DNA of 64,000 bases from Salipaludibacillus neizhouensis (GCF_002886185.1 NZ_KZ614146.1:1782930-1846929); one strand, 5' to 3'; positions 19,636 through 28,385 are shown, counted from the stretch's first letter. A program made the numbers and translations. Notes: a model not told the origin generated them from the sequence alone.

Positions 19636-20709
19636 ATGACAGAGGCAAAGCTAGTTATTAATGAGAATCCTAACAAAAAAACAAAACCAGATCCTGACAA
19701 CTTGAAATTCGGAAAATTGTTTACAGATCATATGTTTACAATGGAATATTCAAGAGAAAAAGGCTGGTTTCAACCACAAATTGTCCCGTATGCACCGGTT
19801 TCTTTAGAGCCAGCATCGATGATCTTTCATTACGGGCAATCAGTATTTGAAGGCTTAAAAGCTTACCGTGACGAAAATAATGATGTATTACTTTTTCGCC
19901 CGGATGAGAACTTAAAAAGATTAAATCGTTCTAATGGTCGACTAAGTATTCCTCCGATTAATGAAGAATTGGTCATGGATTACTTAAAACAGTTAATTAG
20001 TTTGGAAAAAGATTGGATTCCCCAGGCAGAAGGGACTTCCTTGTATATTCGGCCGTTTATTATTGCAACGGAGCCCAGCTTATCAGTAGCACCTTCTAAT
20101 AATTATACTTTTTTCATTATTTTATCTCCGGTTGGCTCTTATTACCCAGAAGGCATTCATCCGGTTAGCATTATGGTGGAAGAGCACTTCACTCGAGCAG
20201 TACGCGGGGGAATGGGCACAGCAAAAACAGGTGGAAATTATTCAGCAGGTTACAATGCGCAAGAATATGCTGCTAATCAGGGGCATGCACAAGTTATGTG
20301 GCTAGACGGAGTAGAGAAAAAATATATTGAAGAAGTCGGTAGCATGAATGTTTTCTTTAAAATTGACGGTCAAGTCATTACTCCAGAGTTAAATGACAGC
20401 ATCCTTCAAGGGGTAACAAGAAAATCAATTATACAACTTTTAGCGGATTGGGATATCCAAGTCATTGAAAGAAAAATTTCAATGAAAGAAGTATACCAAG
20501 CATACGAGGCTGGGACATTAGAGGAAGCGTTTGGTGCAGGAACAGCAGCTGTTGTTTCTCCGATAGGAGAATTAATCTGGAAAGATGAATCTATGATTAT
20601 TAACGGTCGCCAAACCGGGGAGCTAACGAAATCTCTTTACACGACACTTACAGGGATACAAACAGGGAAAATCCCAGATCCTTTTGAATGGACAGTCCAA
20701 GTAAAGTAA
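19636..20709 (+). CDS. ilvE: Branched-chain amino acid aminotransferase
   Basis: Fold-type IV PLP aminotransferase for leucine, isoleucine and valine. 357 residues, eukaryote-like/YwaA-type class. FHYGQSVFEGLKAYR near residue 70, RPFIIATEP and the lysine-containing block TAKTGGNYSAGYNAQ near residue 200 (Schiff-base Lys) identify it; EVGSMNVFF and GAGTAAVVSPIG follow as expected. ATG 19636 sits after AAGGAGTGG. It is not linked to an ilvBHC-leu operon here. It links with the arg cluster only by position; ilvA is 23 kb away. Confidence 0.94.
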   Translation: MTEAKLVINENPNKKTKPDPDNLKFGKLFTDHMFTMEYSREKGWFQPQIVPYAPVSLEPASMIFHYGQSVFEGLKAYRDENNDVLLFRPDENLKRLNRSNGRLSIPPINEELVMDYLKQLISLEKDWIPQAEGTSLYIRPFIIATEPSLSVAPSNNYTFFIILSPVGSYYPEGIHPVSIMVEEHFTRAVRGGMGTAKTGGNYSAGYNAQEYAANQGHAQVMWLDGVEKKYIEEVGSMNVFFKIDGQVITPELNDSILQGVTRKSIIQLLADWDIQVIERKISMKEVYQAYEAGTLEEAFGAGTAAVVSPIGELIWKDESMIINGRQTGELTKSLYTTLTGIQTGKIPDPFEWTVQVK

Positions 20710-20810
20710 GTAAAGGCTAGGCTGACTTCCAAACTTTGTTTTTTTGAAAAACGAAAGAGCGATATATAAAAAAACGAACGGTAATATACGCATCTTAAAT
20801 ATACATGAAG

Positions 20811-20841
20811 ATAGCACCTATGATTAATTTCTAGGTGCTAT
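20811..20841. repeat. Lone inverted repeat resembling the apical hairpin of the intergenic repeats
   Basis: ATAGCACCTA and TAGGTGCTAT form a perfect 10-bp stem with an 11-nt loop. The arm core TAGCACCTA is shared with the apical hairpin of repeat copies 1-3. No T-run on either side. It lies between the convergent ilvE and amidohydrolase genes. Confidence 0.6.
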
Positions 20842-20892
20842 TGCTATGAGAATTAATTATTTTTTTAGAACCAAAGTCCTTTATATTTTCAA

Positions 20893-21636
20893 TTATTTCT
20901 TATACCATCTTTGTGCATTCTTTAATAACACTTTCTTTGCTCCATATTCATCTAGTACGTTATAAATAAGATTTATATCCGAATGGTGAAAAGGCCTCTT
21001 CGCTCTGGTGGAGGGGAGATCTGTGCCGAACATTAACGCTTCGGGGTTTATGTGATAAATTTCACGAATAGCATCTTCCGGATTAAAATCCAATCTGCCA
21101 AATCCAGTAGCTTTCACTTTTACACCATGGTCAACTAAATCCAGCAGTGTGGAGAATCCGTCTCTGGACAAGCCTAGGTGATCAATAGAAACAGCAGGAA
21201 GCTCAGTTAATGTACTGGCAATTTCAATAAGAGATCGTGAGTCGATGTACAACTCAGTATGCCAGCCCGCAAGGTCATGAACACGCCGTGAAAAGGAGTC
21301 TAGTCGTGCCAACATTTCCGAGCCACCCCGCTTCACATTAAACCGAACAGCCTTGACTCCTTTTTTATCGAGATTAATAATTTTTTCATCCGATGTATCA
21401 TAAGGTAGTTGTGTAACTCCAATAAAAGATGGACCTAATATTTTTAAAGCATGTAATAGATATGTTTGATCATATTCTTGAAAAGAACCAGAGACTAATG
21501 CACCCCCGATAATATTTAAATCTTTCGCCTTTTCTAAGTAGTCATAGCTTGTGAACGTATCTGGTAAAAATCCCTGATTTTCAACTAACGGAAATTGTGG
21601 ATCAATGATATGAAAATGCGCATCAAAAATTTCCAT
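20893..21636 (-). CDS. Amidohydrolase-family metal-dependent hydrolase (TIM barrel)
   Basis: 247 residues of the PF04909-type amidohydrolases, related to pyrone-dicarboxylate lactonase and similar cytoplasmic hydrolases. The metal motif HxH is seen as FDAHFHI at the N-terminus; later SIDHLG and FGTDLPSTRA carry candidate metal and acid residues. ATG at 21636 is preferred over GTG 21645 because AGGAGG lies 10 nt upstream of the ATG and almost touches the GTG. It faces ilvE tail to tail and diverges from the symporter operon. Substrate unknown. Confidence 0.8.
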   Translation of the reverse strand: MEIFDAHFHIIDPQFPLVENQGFLPDTFTSYDYLEKAKDLNIIGGALVSGSFQEYDQTYLLHALKILGPSFIGVTQLPYDTSDEKIINLDKKGVKAVRFNVKRGGSEMLARLDSFSRRVHDLAGWHTELYIDSRSLIEIASTLTELPAVSIDHLGLSRDGFSTLLDLVDHGVKVKATGFGRLDFNPEDAIREIYHINPEALMFGTDLPSTRAKRPFHHSDINLIYNVLDEYGAKKVLLKNAQRWYKK

Positions 21637-21690
21637 GTAGATCACTCCTCCTATTTTTTAAAAGACAAAAGATTTCCTTTTTGGTATGAA

Positions 21691-21835
21691 AGTTAAAAAA
21701 CACCTCTCATACGCAACATGCTTAGAGGGTAGCGCACCCTTCCTTTCGAGTAGAACCAAAACTCCAATCATCATTGCTAATCAGGGTGGCGAAAGATATC
21801 GCTGCAGTTAACCCAAAAGACGCTATGCATTTTAC
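21691..21835 (-). repeat. Intergenic structured repeat, copy 4 (degenerate, inverted)
   Basis: Recognisable by the CTTTCGCCACC arm, the GAGTAGAACC remnant of the apical stem and the end hairpin ACGC-TAT-GCAT. Much of the 3' half has drifted. It lies between the two divergent genes, so unlike most copies it sits at 5' ends. Confidence 0.75.
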
Positions 21836-21884
21836 TTATATTTTTATTATAACATGTAGTTACTTTTAAAATTGAGAGAAAAAT

Positions 21885-21909
21885 GTTTTTAAAATAGACA
21901 AAAGGGTAC
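21885..21909 (+). promoter_or_regulatory. SigB-like promoter of the symporter operon
   Basis: GTTTTT (21885-21890), 13-bp spacer, GGGTAC (21904-21909), against the SigB consensus GTTTAA-N12-14-GGGTAT. Bacillus opuE is known to have a SigB promoter, so this supports an osmoprotective proline-uptake role. A TAAAAT at 21912 might be an overlapping SigA -10. Confidence 0.6.
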
Positions 21910-21949
21910 GGTAAAATAGTAATGAATTATTTCCATAGGAGGTGGAATT

Positions 21950-22057
21950 GTGGAAGACTTTGGATTAACAGGAGCTACGACATTTTGGCTTTTTATTCCA
22001 ATGGTAACGCTTGTTCTTTTATCCATCATTACATTCTTTACAGAAAGGAGAGAATAG
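21950..22057 (+). CDS. Symporter small accessory protein, 35 residues, single membrane helix
   Basis: GTG 21950 follows an excellent AGGAGGTGG site (21938-21946). The product has a short acidic/neutral N-terminus, one hydrophobic helix (about residues 9-30: FWLFIPMVTLVLLSIITFF) and a charged tail TERRE. The stop is 4 nt before the start of the symporter, so the two are coupled. Short one-helix peptides directly ahead of sodium:solute symporters are known as symporter small accessory proteins; this one fits by size, topology and position. Direct evidence of function is lacking. Confidence 0.75.
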   Translation: MEDFGLTGATTFWLFIPMVTLVLLSIITFFTERRE

Positions 22058-22061
22058 TACG

Positions 22062-23549
22062 TTGAATACGGCTACCTTAATTACGTTTATAGTCTACTTA
22101 ATAGGGTTATTAATTATAGGAATTATTGCGTATCGAATGACTAGTAATTTGTCTGACTATGTCTTGGGTGGAAGAAGGCTAGGTGGGGGAGTCGCTGCTT
22201 TAAGTGCAGGAGCTTCTGATCTAAGCGGCTGGTTGCTCTTAGGCCTGCCTGGTGCGCTTTATGTCGGCGGAATGTCTGAAATGTGGATAGGTGTTGGTCT
22301 AGCAGTAGGTGCTTATTTGAACTGGCAGTTCATTGCCAAAAGATTACGTCAATACACAGAGATTGCTGGAGATTCTATTACATTGCCAGACTTTTTTGAG
22401 AACCGCTTTCGCGATGAATCCAAAATTCTACGTGTTGTCTCCGCTTTATTTATTCTCTTATTTTTTGCCTTCTATACATCCTCTGGTTTAGTTGGTGGGG
22501 CATTATTATTTGAAGCTTCATTTGGATTACCTTATATCCAAGCTTTATGGATAGGGGCGATTGTTATTATCTCTTATACTTTCCTTGGTGGATTCTTAGC
22601 TGTAAGTTGGACTGATTTCTTCCAAGGTATCCTCATGTTTTTAGCGATCATCATTGTTCCGATCGTTGCTATTCAAAACATGGGTGGTTGGTCAGAGACG
22701 ATTACGCTGGTCGGAGAGATTGATCCTACCCTTTTAGACGCTTTTGCAGATATGTCAACGATTGGTATTATTTCTTTACTTGCATGGGGATTAGGGTACT
22801 TTGGACAGCCCCATATTATTACTCGGTTTATGTCTGTAAAGTCTTCAAAAGAAATACCAAAGGCTCGTTTAATTGGTATGGTTTGGTTAGTACTGTGTTT
22901 ATTAGGTGCGATGTTCGTCGGTTTAGTAGGAATTGCATATTTTGAAAACTTTACGGCATCCCCACTGGCTGATGAGGAAACTGTTTTCATACTGTTTACT
23001 CAAGTTCTGTTTAATCCTTGGGTATCTGGTTTCTTACTTGCAGCCATTTTATCGGCCATTATGAGCACGATTGATTCACAGTTGCTTGTTTCTACCAGTG
23101 CACTCACTGAAGACTTTTACAAATCTATTCTTCGCAAAACTGCTTCTCAATCCGAACTAGTCTGGGTCGGAAGAGTTGGTGTTCTGCTTATCGCAGGGAT
23201 TGCAATCGCACTTGCTTATAATCCAGAAAGTTCGGTGCTGGAGCTTGTCAGTTATGCTTGGGCTGGTTTTGGTGCTGCATTTGGTCCTCTTATCATCATG
23301 TCTTTATTTTGGAGGCGTGCGACTAGAAATGGGGCACTTGCCGGAATAATTGTAGGTGGAATAACTGTCATTATCTGGTCCAACCTTGGTGCGTGGTTCG
23401 GTCTAGAAGGCGGTATTTGGAGTCTCTATGAAATAGTACCAGGATTTGTATTTAGTTTAATTGCGATTGTCGTTTTTAGTTTCCTAGGCAAAGGTCCTTC
23501 ACGAGAGATTTTAGATGAATTCGATTCCGTAAAAACATCAGAGATTTAA
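22062..23549 (+). CDS. putP: Sodium/proline symporter (PutP/OpuE type)
   Basis: Na+-coupled proline importer of the SSS family, about 495 residues with some 13 membrane helices. Family blocks LGGRRLGGGVAALSAGASD (Na+/substrate site, helix II), GLPGALYVGGMSEMWIG and the ISYTFLGGFLAVSWTDFFQG segment are intact. TTG 22062, 11 nt after AAGGAG, gives the normal NTATLITFIVYL beginning; an upstream ATG at 22011 would overlap the accessory peptide out of frame. With no putBC catabolic genes beside it and a SigB-like promoter ahead, an OpuE-like osmoprotective role is more likely than catabolic uptake (inference). A terminator follows. Confidence 0.92.
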   Translation: MNTATLITFIVYLIGLLIIGIIAYRMTSNLSDYVLGGRRLGGGVAALSAGASDLSGWLLLGLPGALYVGGMSEMWIGVGLAVGAYLNWQFIAKRLRQYTEIAGDSITLPDFFENRFRDESKILRVVSALFILLFFAFYTSSGLVGGALLFEASFGLPYIQALWIGAIVIISYTFLGGFLAVSWTDFFQGILMFLAIIIVPIVAIQNMGGWSETITLVGEIDPTLLDAFADMSTIGIISLLAWGLGYFGQPHIITRFMSVKSSKEIPKARLIGMVWLVLCLLGAMFVGLVGIAYFENFTASPLADEETVFILFTQVLFNPWVSGFLLAAILSAIMSTIDSQLLVSTSALTEDFYKSILRKTASQSELVWVGRVGVLLIAGIAIALAYNPESSVLELVSYAWAGFGAAFGPLIIMSLFWRRATRNGALAGIIVGGITVIIWSNLGAWFGLEGGIWSLYEIVPGFVFSLIAIVVFSFLGKGPSREILDEFDSVKTSEI

Positions 23550-23558
23550 TTTCGTTAC

Positions 23559-23592
23559 TAACGATCCTCCTTTTCAAAGGAGGATCGTTTTT
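23559..23592 (+). terminator. Intrinsic terminator of the symporter operon
   Basis: AACGATCCTCCTTT / AAAGGAGGATCGTT perfect 14-bp stem, then TTTC. Confidence 0.9.
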
Positions 23593-23821
23593 CAGATTTA
23601 AACAGCTTTAGCCTTCCTTAGCTATTCTCCAAAACTAATTCTGTGCTTCGTTCAAGGTTATACGCTTTCTATCCATACATAATTATAAAATCGACTCAAT
23701 GAACACATCTGAGACTTTCCTCTTTTCCGTAAATCTTTCAATAACTAAGTTTTCCTTGACTATTATTATTATTTTTTATGATAAAATAATTACTAGCGTT
23801 AATCTTAAGGAGAATCAGTTG

Positions 23822-24292
23822 ATGAAAGAAATATGTATCATTCCATGTGGTAATAAGAAAATATGGAGTAAATACCCCGAAAGGCAGGCAGTTCCTGCCG
23901 CAGAAGCTTATATTGGAACATTTCACAATCTATGTAAGTCATATGCCGAAAAATTCTTTAACACACATCTTATTCTTTCCGCGAAACATGGCTTATTAAG
24001 ACCGGAAGATGAGGTAGATGGGATGTATGATGTTAGTTTTTCTATGAAAATTCCTGAAGTTATTACATTAGAAGAGTTACAGCTTCAGATGAAACAAAAG
24101 AGTTTATACATGTACGATAATTACGTCGTTTTAACAGGGAAGAAGTATGTGCCGATTTTAGGGGGAATTATTCCCAGTTCTGCTCAATTAGATTTTCCAC
24201 TCCTTGACTGTAAAGGTATTGGTTACATGCAACGCAGACTTAAGCAAGCGATTGAGTCTGACACACCAATTCATAAGGTGATCCAAGCATGA
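23822..24292 (+). CDS. DUF6884-like protein, first gene of a DNA-repair-like operon
   Basis: 156 residues from ATG 23822, which has AAGGAG 9 nt upstream; a longer frame from 23699 has no ribosome site. The pattern CIIPCGNKKIW at the start, LSAKHGLLRPEDEVDG in the middle and a small C-terminal helical part match the DUF6884 type of uncharacterised cytoplasmic proteins. Function unknown. Its stop overlaps the start of the glycosylase gene (ATGA), so the two are translationally coupled. TTGACT at 23756 with GATAAA 18 bp on is a possible promoter. Assignment to the DUF is from memory of the motif pattern. Confidence 0.65.
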   Translation: MKEICIIPCGNKKIWSKYPERQAVPAAEAYIGTFHNLCKSYAEKFFNTHLILSAKHGLLRPEDEVDGMYDVSFSMKIPEVITLEELQLQMKQKSLYMYDNYVVLTGKKYVPILGGIIPSSAQLDFPLLDCKGIGYMQRRLKQAIESDTPIHKVIQA

Positions 24293-24816
24293 TTGAGATT
24301 ACTTCCATGAAACCCGTCATTAGAAAAGATGTAAGGGTCCTTATTTTAGGATCTATGCCTGGTATGGAGTCGCTAAAGAGACAGCAGTATTACGGAAATC
24401 CTAGAAATCATTTTTGGTTAATACTTGGAGAACTATTTAATCAAGAACTACATCAGTTAAACTATACCGAAAAGATTACCTTTCTTCATAAGCATAAGAT
24501 TGGTGTTTGGGATGTTATAGCTTCTTGTGAACGAATGGGTAGCTTAGACTCAGCTATTAAAAATGAAAAAATGAATGACTTAGCGTCATTAGTAGTAAAG
24601 TATCCTTCGCTACAGTGGATAGGACTTAACGGCACGAAAGCTTATCAATCATTTAGAAAATACTTAAAACAACATCAACTCAGTATTTCATATGAGAAAT
24701 TGCCTTCATCAAGTCCAGTTCCGGGACGGAATGTGAAAAACTTTAAAGAAAAAGTAGTGGAATGGGAAAAAATCTTGAACTATTTAGACACTAACGGAGG
24801 AATTTACAATGAGTGA
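24289..24816 (+). CDS. DNA-deoxyinosine (hypoxanthine-DNA) glycosylase, uracil-DNA-glycosylase superfamily
   Basis: 175 residues. LILGSMPGMESLKRQQYYGNP near residue 18 and HFWLILGELF match the family-6 hypoxanthine-DNA glycosylase type, and LPSSSPVPGR near the C-terminus occupies the position of the second UDG motif. These enzymes remove deaminated adenine from DNA (family knowledge). It overlaps both neighbours by 4 and 8 nt, so DUF6884, glycosylase and exonuclease are made together. It could also process uracil or other deaminated bases; specificity cannot be read here. Confidence 0.82.
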   Translation: MIEITSMKPVIRKDVRVLILGSMPGMESLKRQQYYGNPRNHFWLILGELFNQELHQLNYTEKITFLHKHKIGVWDVIASCERMGSLDSAIKNEKMNDLASLVVKYPSLQWIGLNGTKAYQSFRKYLKQHQLSISYEKLPSSSPVPGRNVKNFKEKVVEWEKILNYLDTNGGIYNE

Positions 24817-25693
24817 GCAAAATTTATTATTAATTGACGGATTTAATTTACTGAGCAGAGGATATTTCGCAACGTCCTATGGAAAGAGCGACGATCAGCT
24901 GGCGAAAAATGATCAAGGAGAATATATAAATGCTGTCAGAGTATTCTTCCAAAAACTGTTTCAATTAAAGAGAAACTATAATATCACTCATATTTCCGTG
25001 GCCTGGGATGGGAAAAGAGAAGATACAGCAAGAAATCAAAAATACTCTTTTTATAAAGCGCAACGAACAGGACTTCCAGAACCTCTCATTGACCAATATC
25101 GTTTAATTGAAAAAATCTTAGCTCGTCTGGGTGTGCATCAACTAGCTGTACCCGGTTTTGAGGCTGATGACATCATCGGAACATTTTCAACGAATTGGTG
25201 TACGCAAAATATTGGTAAAGCATTTATCTATAGTAATGATCATGACTTGTTTCAGTTACTAAATGCAAGTACGTCTCAAATTCTGTCAAAGAAAAAACAA
25301 GAAATTGTTTATTCACTCGATAGCTTTCAAGAAGAATATAATATTTCTCCAACACAGTGGGTTGATGTCAAAGCATTATTAGGTGATCCTAGTGATAATA
25401 TCCCAGGTTGTGCAGGTGTAGGAGAAAAATCAGCATTGCCGTTGATTAGGCAGTATGGTGATCTTAAACAGTTGTTTAAAAATATAGATATATTAGATGC
25501 CTCTTACAATCGCTATAAGAAAAAACTGGTTGCAGGAGAAGAAACTACTTGGATTAGTCGTGAGTTATCCGAGATTGTCACTAATATCGACAGTGTCAGA
25601 GATATTAATTTTGATAACTTAATTCCACAGTGGGACGAAGAACTCATTTTGGAAGAAATGGGCACACAAGGAATCCGTGTTAAACTTAAATAG
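24809..25693 (+). CDS. 5'-3' exonuclease / flap nuclease (Pol I N-domain family, YpcP-like)
   Basis: 294 residues. LLIDGFNLLSRGYF at the N-terminus carries the first metal Asp; FEADDIIGTF and YSNDHDLFQL add the acidic cluster; GDPSDNIPGCAGVGEKSAL is the helix-hairpin-helix DNA-binding segment near residue 195. This is the free-standing form of the PolA 5' nuclease, known to remove RNA primers and flaps. It overlaps the glycosylase by 8 nt. A glycosylase plus a flap nuclease suggests a long-patch base-excision unit (inference). Confidence 0.9.
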   Translation: MSEQNLLLIDGFNLLSRGYFATSYGKSDDQLAKNDQGEYINAVRVFFQKLFQLKRNYNITHISVAWDGKREDTARNQKYSFYKAQRTGLPEPLIDQYRLIEKILARLGVHQLAVPGFEADDIIGTFSTNWCTQNIGKAFIYSNDHDLFQLLNASTSQILSKKKQEIVYSLDSFQEEYNISPTQWVDVKALLGDPSDNIPGCAGVGEKSALPLIRQYGDLKQLFKNIDILDASYNRYKKKLVAGEETTWISRELSEIVTNIDSVRDINFDNLIPQWDEELILEEMGTQGIRVKLK

Positions 25694-25732
25694 TATTTTA
25701 TTTTTTCATCCGAAATAGAAGGGGTGGCAGGA

Positions 25733-25882
25733 ATGTTTACTTGGTTTAATAGAAAATGTGATTTTTGTAAAAGAAAATTAAAAAAACCTTCAAAATATAT
25801 AGATGTGAACGATCGGGAAATCAACGTTTGTTATCAATGTGTTCCACAGGCAGAGCGTAAAGCATTACGTAAGAAAAACTAG
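25733..25882 (+). CDS. Small zinc-ribbon-like protein, 49 residues
   Basis: ATG 25733 with GGGGTGGCAGG upstream; 49 codons ending at TAG 25880. Two CxxC pairs (Cys9/Cys12 and Cys33/Cys36) about 20 residues apart form a treble-clef or ribbon-like zinc site; the rest is Lys/Arg-rich with a basic tail ERKALRKKN, which suits nucleic-acid or ribosome contact. It starts 39 nt after the exonuclease with no terminator between, so it is probably the fourth gene of that operon. No specific family recognised. Confidence 0.75.
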   Translation: MFTWFNRKCDFCKRKLKKPSKYIDVNDREINVCYQCVPQAERKALRKKN

Positions 25883-25957
25883 GATAGTTAAACTTAGTTT
25901 CAGCCGTTTGGAAACGCATAGACTAAAGATAGTCAATTTTATAAGAGGAGGAACACG

Positions 25958-26800
25958 ATGCGAATTATCTCACTGTGCCCAAGTAATACAGAAATAGCAG
26001 CCTATGTCGGACTGGAAGAATCACTTGTTGGACTTGACAAATATTCCGACTGGCCTGCGTCTATTCAACATTTACCACGATTAGGTTCTGATTTATCAAT
26101 AGATATGGACAAGGTAGAAGCGTTGGAACCAGATCTAATCTTGGCTTCTTTATCAGTACCTGGGATGGAGAAAAATATTGAAGAGCTAGAGAAACGCAAT
26201 CTACCATATGTGATCATGGAGAATCCTAAGACACTGTCGGATATAGGCAAACTTCTATTGTGGCTTGGTGAAAAAACCGGGAAGCAAGAACAAGGTCTTA
26301 AGGCTCATGATAGATTTTATCAATGGGTAGATAAATATAAAGATTTGAGCACAACAGTTGTTAAACCAAAATCTGTATATTGGGAATGGTGGGCGAAACC
26401 CATATTTACTCCTGGTAAGACAAATTGGTTAACGGAGGTTTCAACACTCGCAGGCGGTGAGAATGTGTTTGCCGATATCGATAAGTCAAGTGTTAAAACA
26501 GATTGGGAGGATGTCTTTCAACGGGATCCTGATGTGATGGCAATTGTATGGGTAGGAGTCCAACAGCACTTAGTAAAACCACATGTGATTAAAAAAAGAC
26601 CTAACTGGATGGAACTAAGTGCTATTAAAAACAACCAAATGCACATTTTGGAGGAACCTTATTTTTGCAGACCATCCCCGAGACTCTTGATTGGTCTAAT
26701 GAAAATAGCAGCGATCCTGCATCCTCAAATTTATCCTACTTATCCAGATGGGTTTGATCCAATGATAGATTCATTTGAAGAGGCAGAGGAGAGCATATAG
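25958..26800 (+). CDS. Cobalamin/Fe-siderophore-binding-like protein (BtuF fold) without signal peptide
   Basis: 280 residues of the PF01497 periplasmic-binding-protein fold: IISLCPSNTEIAAYVG opens the first lobe, LGSDLSIDMDKVEALEPDLIL and a long linker helix follow, then TLAGGENVFAD in the second lobe. No lipoprotein signal or transmembrane helix and no ABC permease or ATPase nearby, so it should be cytoplasmic. Stand-alone cytosolic members are common in Bacilli and are often labelled cobalamin-binding; the ligand is not provable here. ATG 25958 follows GAGGAGG. The stop is 2 bp from the end of the convergent DCC gene. Confidence 0.8.
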   Translation: MRIISLCPSNTEIAAYVGLEESLVGLDKYSDWPASIQHLPRLGSDLSIDMDKVEALEPDLILASLSVPGMEKNIEELEKRNLPYVIMENPKTLSDIGKLLLWLGEKTGKQEQGLKAHDRFYQWVDKYKDLSTTVVKPKSVYWEWWAKPIFTPGKTNWLTEVSTLAGGENVFADIDKSSVKTDWEDVFQRDPDVMAIVWVGVQQHLVKPHVIKKRPNWMELSAIKNNQMHILEEPYFCRPSPRLLIGLMKIAAILHPQIYPTYPDGFDPMIDSFEEAEESI

Positions 26801-26802
26801 CT

Positions 26803-27201
26803 TTACTTGTCTAAAAATCGTTCCCTTTGTTCTAACGTAGGAATCATACATTCGTTTTTCTTGCCAAACCATTTATATCGATTAGCAGCAAAACGATTAT
26901 AAAAAAAATCTCTCAGAATTGAGGGAATCACTAATAAAATACGTAATAACGTCCAGCCGCCTTTGAGTCTCATTCCTACTCGAAGAGCGGCTGTACTTTT
27001 ATCGTAGATCAAACCATTATTCTCAATGAGTATCAAACTATCTAAGTCTTTGCTGATATTATATGATTCTACTAATTCTTGTCCAATTTTACTTTGCAGC
27101 GAAGCAAATTTAAATGTGCCTTTAAGGTCACGTTTCATAATAAATTGGACACTGGAGCTGCATACATTACAAACACCATCAAATAAAATGACATGATTCA
27201 C
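26803..27201 (-). CDS. DCC-family thiol-disulfide oxidoreductase-like protein (YuxK-like)
   Basis: 132 residues. The DxxCxxC signature of the family is seen as FDGVCNVC near the N-terminus (Asp7, Cys10, Cys13), with KFASLQSKIGQEL and a hydrophobic C-terminal half typical of these thioredoxin-fold proteins. GTG 27201 follows GGGGGTG by 8 nt. It lies 25 nt downstream of the AbrB-like membrane gene and is probably co-transcribed with it. The family is poorly characterised; redox function is inferred from the motif. Confidence 0.85.
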   Translation of the reverse strand: MNHVILFDGVCNVCSSSVQFIMKRDLKGTFKFASLQSKIGQELVESYNISKDLDSLILIENNGLIYDKSTAALRVGMRLKGGWTLLRILLVIPSILRDFFYNRFAANRYKWFGKKNECMIPTLEQRERFLDK

Positions 27202-27226
27202 TTTCTGACACCCCCTTAAGTAATAC

Positions 27227-28285
27227 CTAAGCCACCGTTTTCTTCATTTTTCTTTTGAAATACCATTTTAATCCAATTGGGACACATACTACAATAATTA
27301 GAATTCTCGTAAGCTGAAGGGAAGTAACGATTGCCGGATCTCCGCCAACTATAGATGCGGTTAAAACCATCTCAACTAGACCGCCTGGTGCCATACTCAG
27401 CATTGCAGTGGGTAAATCCATTGAAGTAATAAAAGCTAGTACAAAACCTAGACCAAGACCAATTAAAATTAACCAAACTGCTAATCCAGCAAATACAAAC
27501 CCGTATTTTCCAGCAGCTCTCAAGTCGTTTAATGAAATATTCTTACCTAGTCCAATTCCTACACTGAGCTGCGCTGCGAGAAAGAGCCAGGCAGGCACTT
27601 GCGGGATTTCAAGTGGACTTATATTCAATAAACCTGTAGTTACAAGGGGAACGATCATGACGCCAGCAGGAATAAATTCCTTAAATCGAAAACCCAGGAG
27701 TACCGGTAATAACAATAGCAACGCAGTCCAGGAAAGAAAGGGTGTACTGGCTTGCTCTGATATTGCTACTGAGGTATTAGGTTCACCTGAAAAAGCATAA
27801 ATAATTATAAAAGGAACCGTAAAGAGTACTACTAACAACCGTACGGTTTGAAATATCATCACAAATGAGGTCTTTGCATGAAGTGATTCACTTGCAATAA
27901 CCATCTCCGTTAACCCACCTGGTATGGATCCGAAGACACTCGTTACTTGATCCACATTGATAAACTTTGAGATAAAAGAACTATTGATGATACTAATCAA
28001 TATCATTAGGCTAGTTAATAATACATACGGCAGAAAATATGGACCTATAAGCAACATGGATTCAATCGAAAAATAAAGACCGAAAGTAATTCCTAATGTA
28101 ATTAATCCTATGTTTTTATAGTGCGCCGGCCAGATCATTTTTCGACTTGTAGTGCTTTGCCAAACCATAACAGCTGTTAAAGGGCCTAACATCCAAGGAA
28201 GAGGTAGGCTTATTAAAAAAAAGATTAACCCGCCGATACAACCTACTAAAAGTGTTTCTAAAAATGATTTTAAATCTTTTTCCAT
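27227..28285 (-). CDS. AbrB-family membrane protein (ammonia monooxygenase/AbrB duplication type)
   Basis: About 352 residues, with two repeats of a 5-6 helix unit; each half carries the family motif (FGSIPGGLTEMVIAS and LSMAPGGLVEMVLTA). Family members are membrane proteins of uncertain function, sometimes annotated as regulators or putative transporters (PF05145). ATG at 28285 is chosen because GGAG lies 9 nt before it; a longer form from 28318 has no ribosome site. It overlaps no neighbour and is upstream of the DCC gene. Despite the name it has no link to the DNA-binding AbrB of sporulation. Confidence 0.85.
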   Translation of the reverse strand: MEKDLKSFLETLLVGCIGGLIFFLISLPLPWMLGPLTAVMVWQSTTSRKMIWPAHYKNIGLITLGITFGLYFSIESMLLIGPYFLPYVLLTSLMILISIINSSFISKFINVDQVTSVFGSIPGGLTEMVIASESLHAKTSFVMIFQTVRLLVVLFTVPFIIIYAFSGEPNTSVAISEQASTPFLSWTALLLLLPVLLGFRFKEFIPAGVMIVPLVTTGLLNISPLEIPQVPAWLFLAAQLSVGIGLGKNISLNDLRAAGKYGFVFAGLAVWLILIGLGLGFVLAFITSMDLPTAMLSMAPGGLVEMVLTASIVGGDPAIVTSLQLTRILIIVVCVPIGLKWYFKRKMKKTVA

Positions 28286-28385
28286 GTGTTCCAACTCCAA
28301 TATAATCCTTATGTACATTATAACATTTTTAGATATTATATTTTAAAAATTCTAAGAGTGGGGAGGAGGTGGAAGAAAATCAAGT

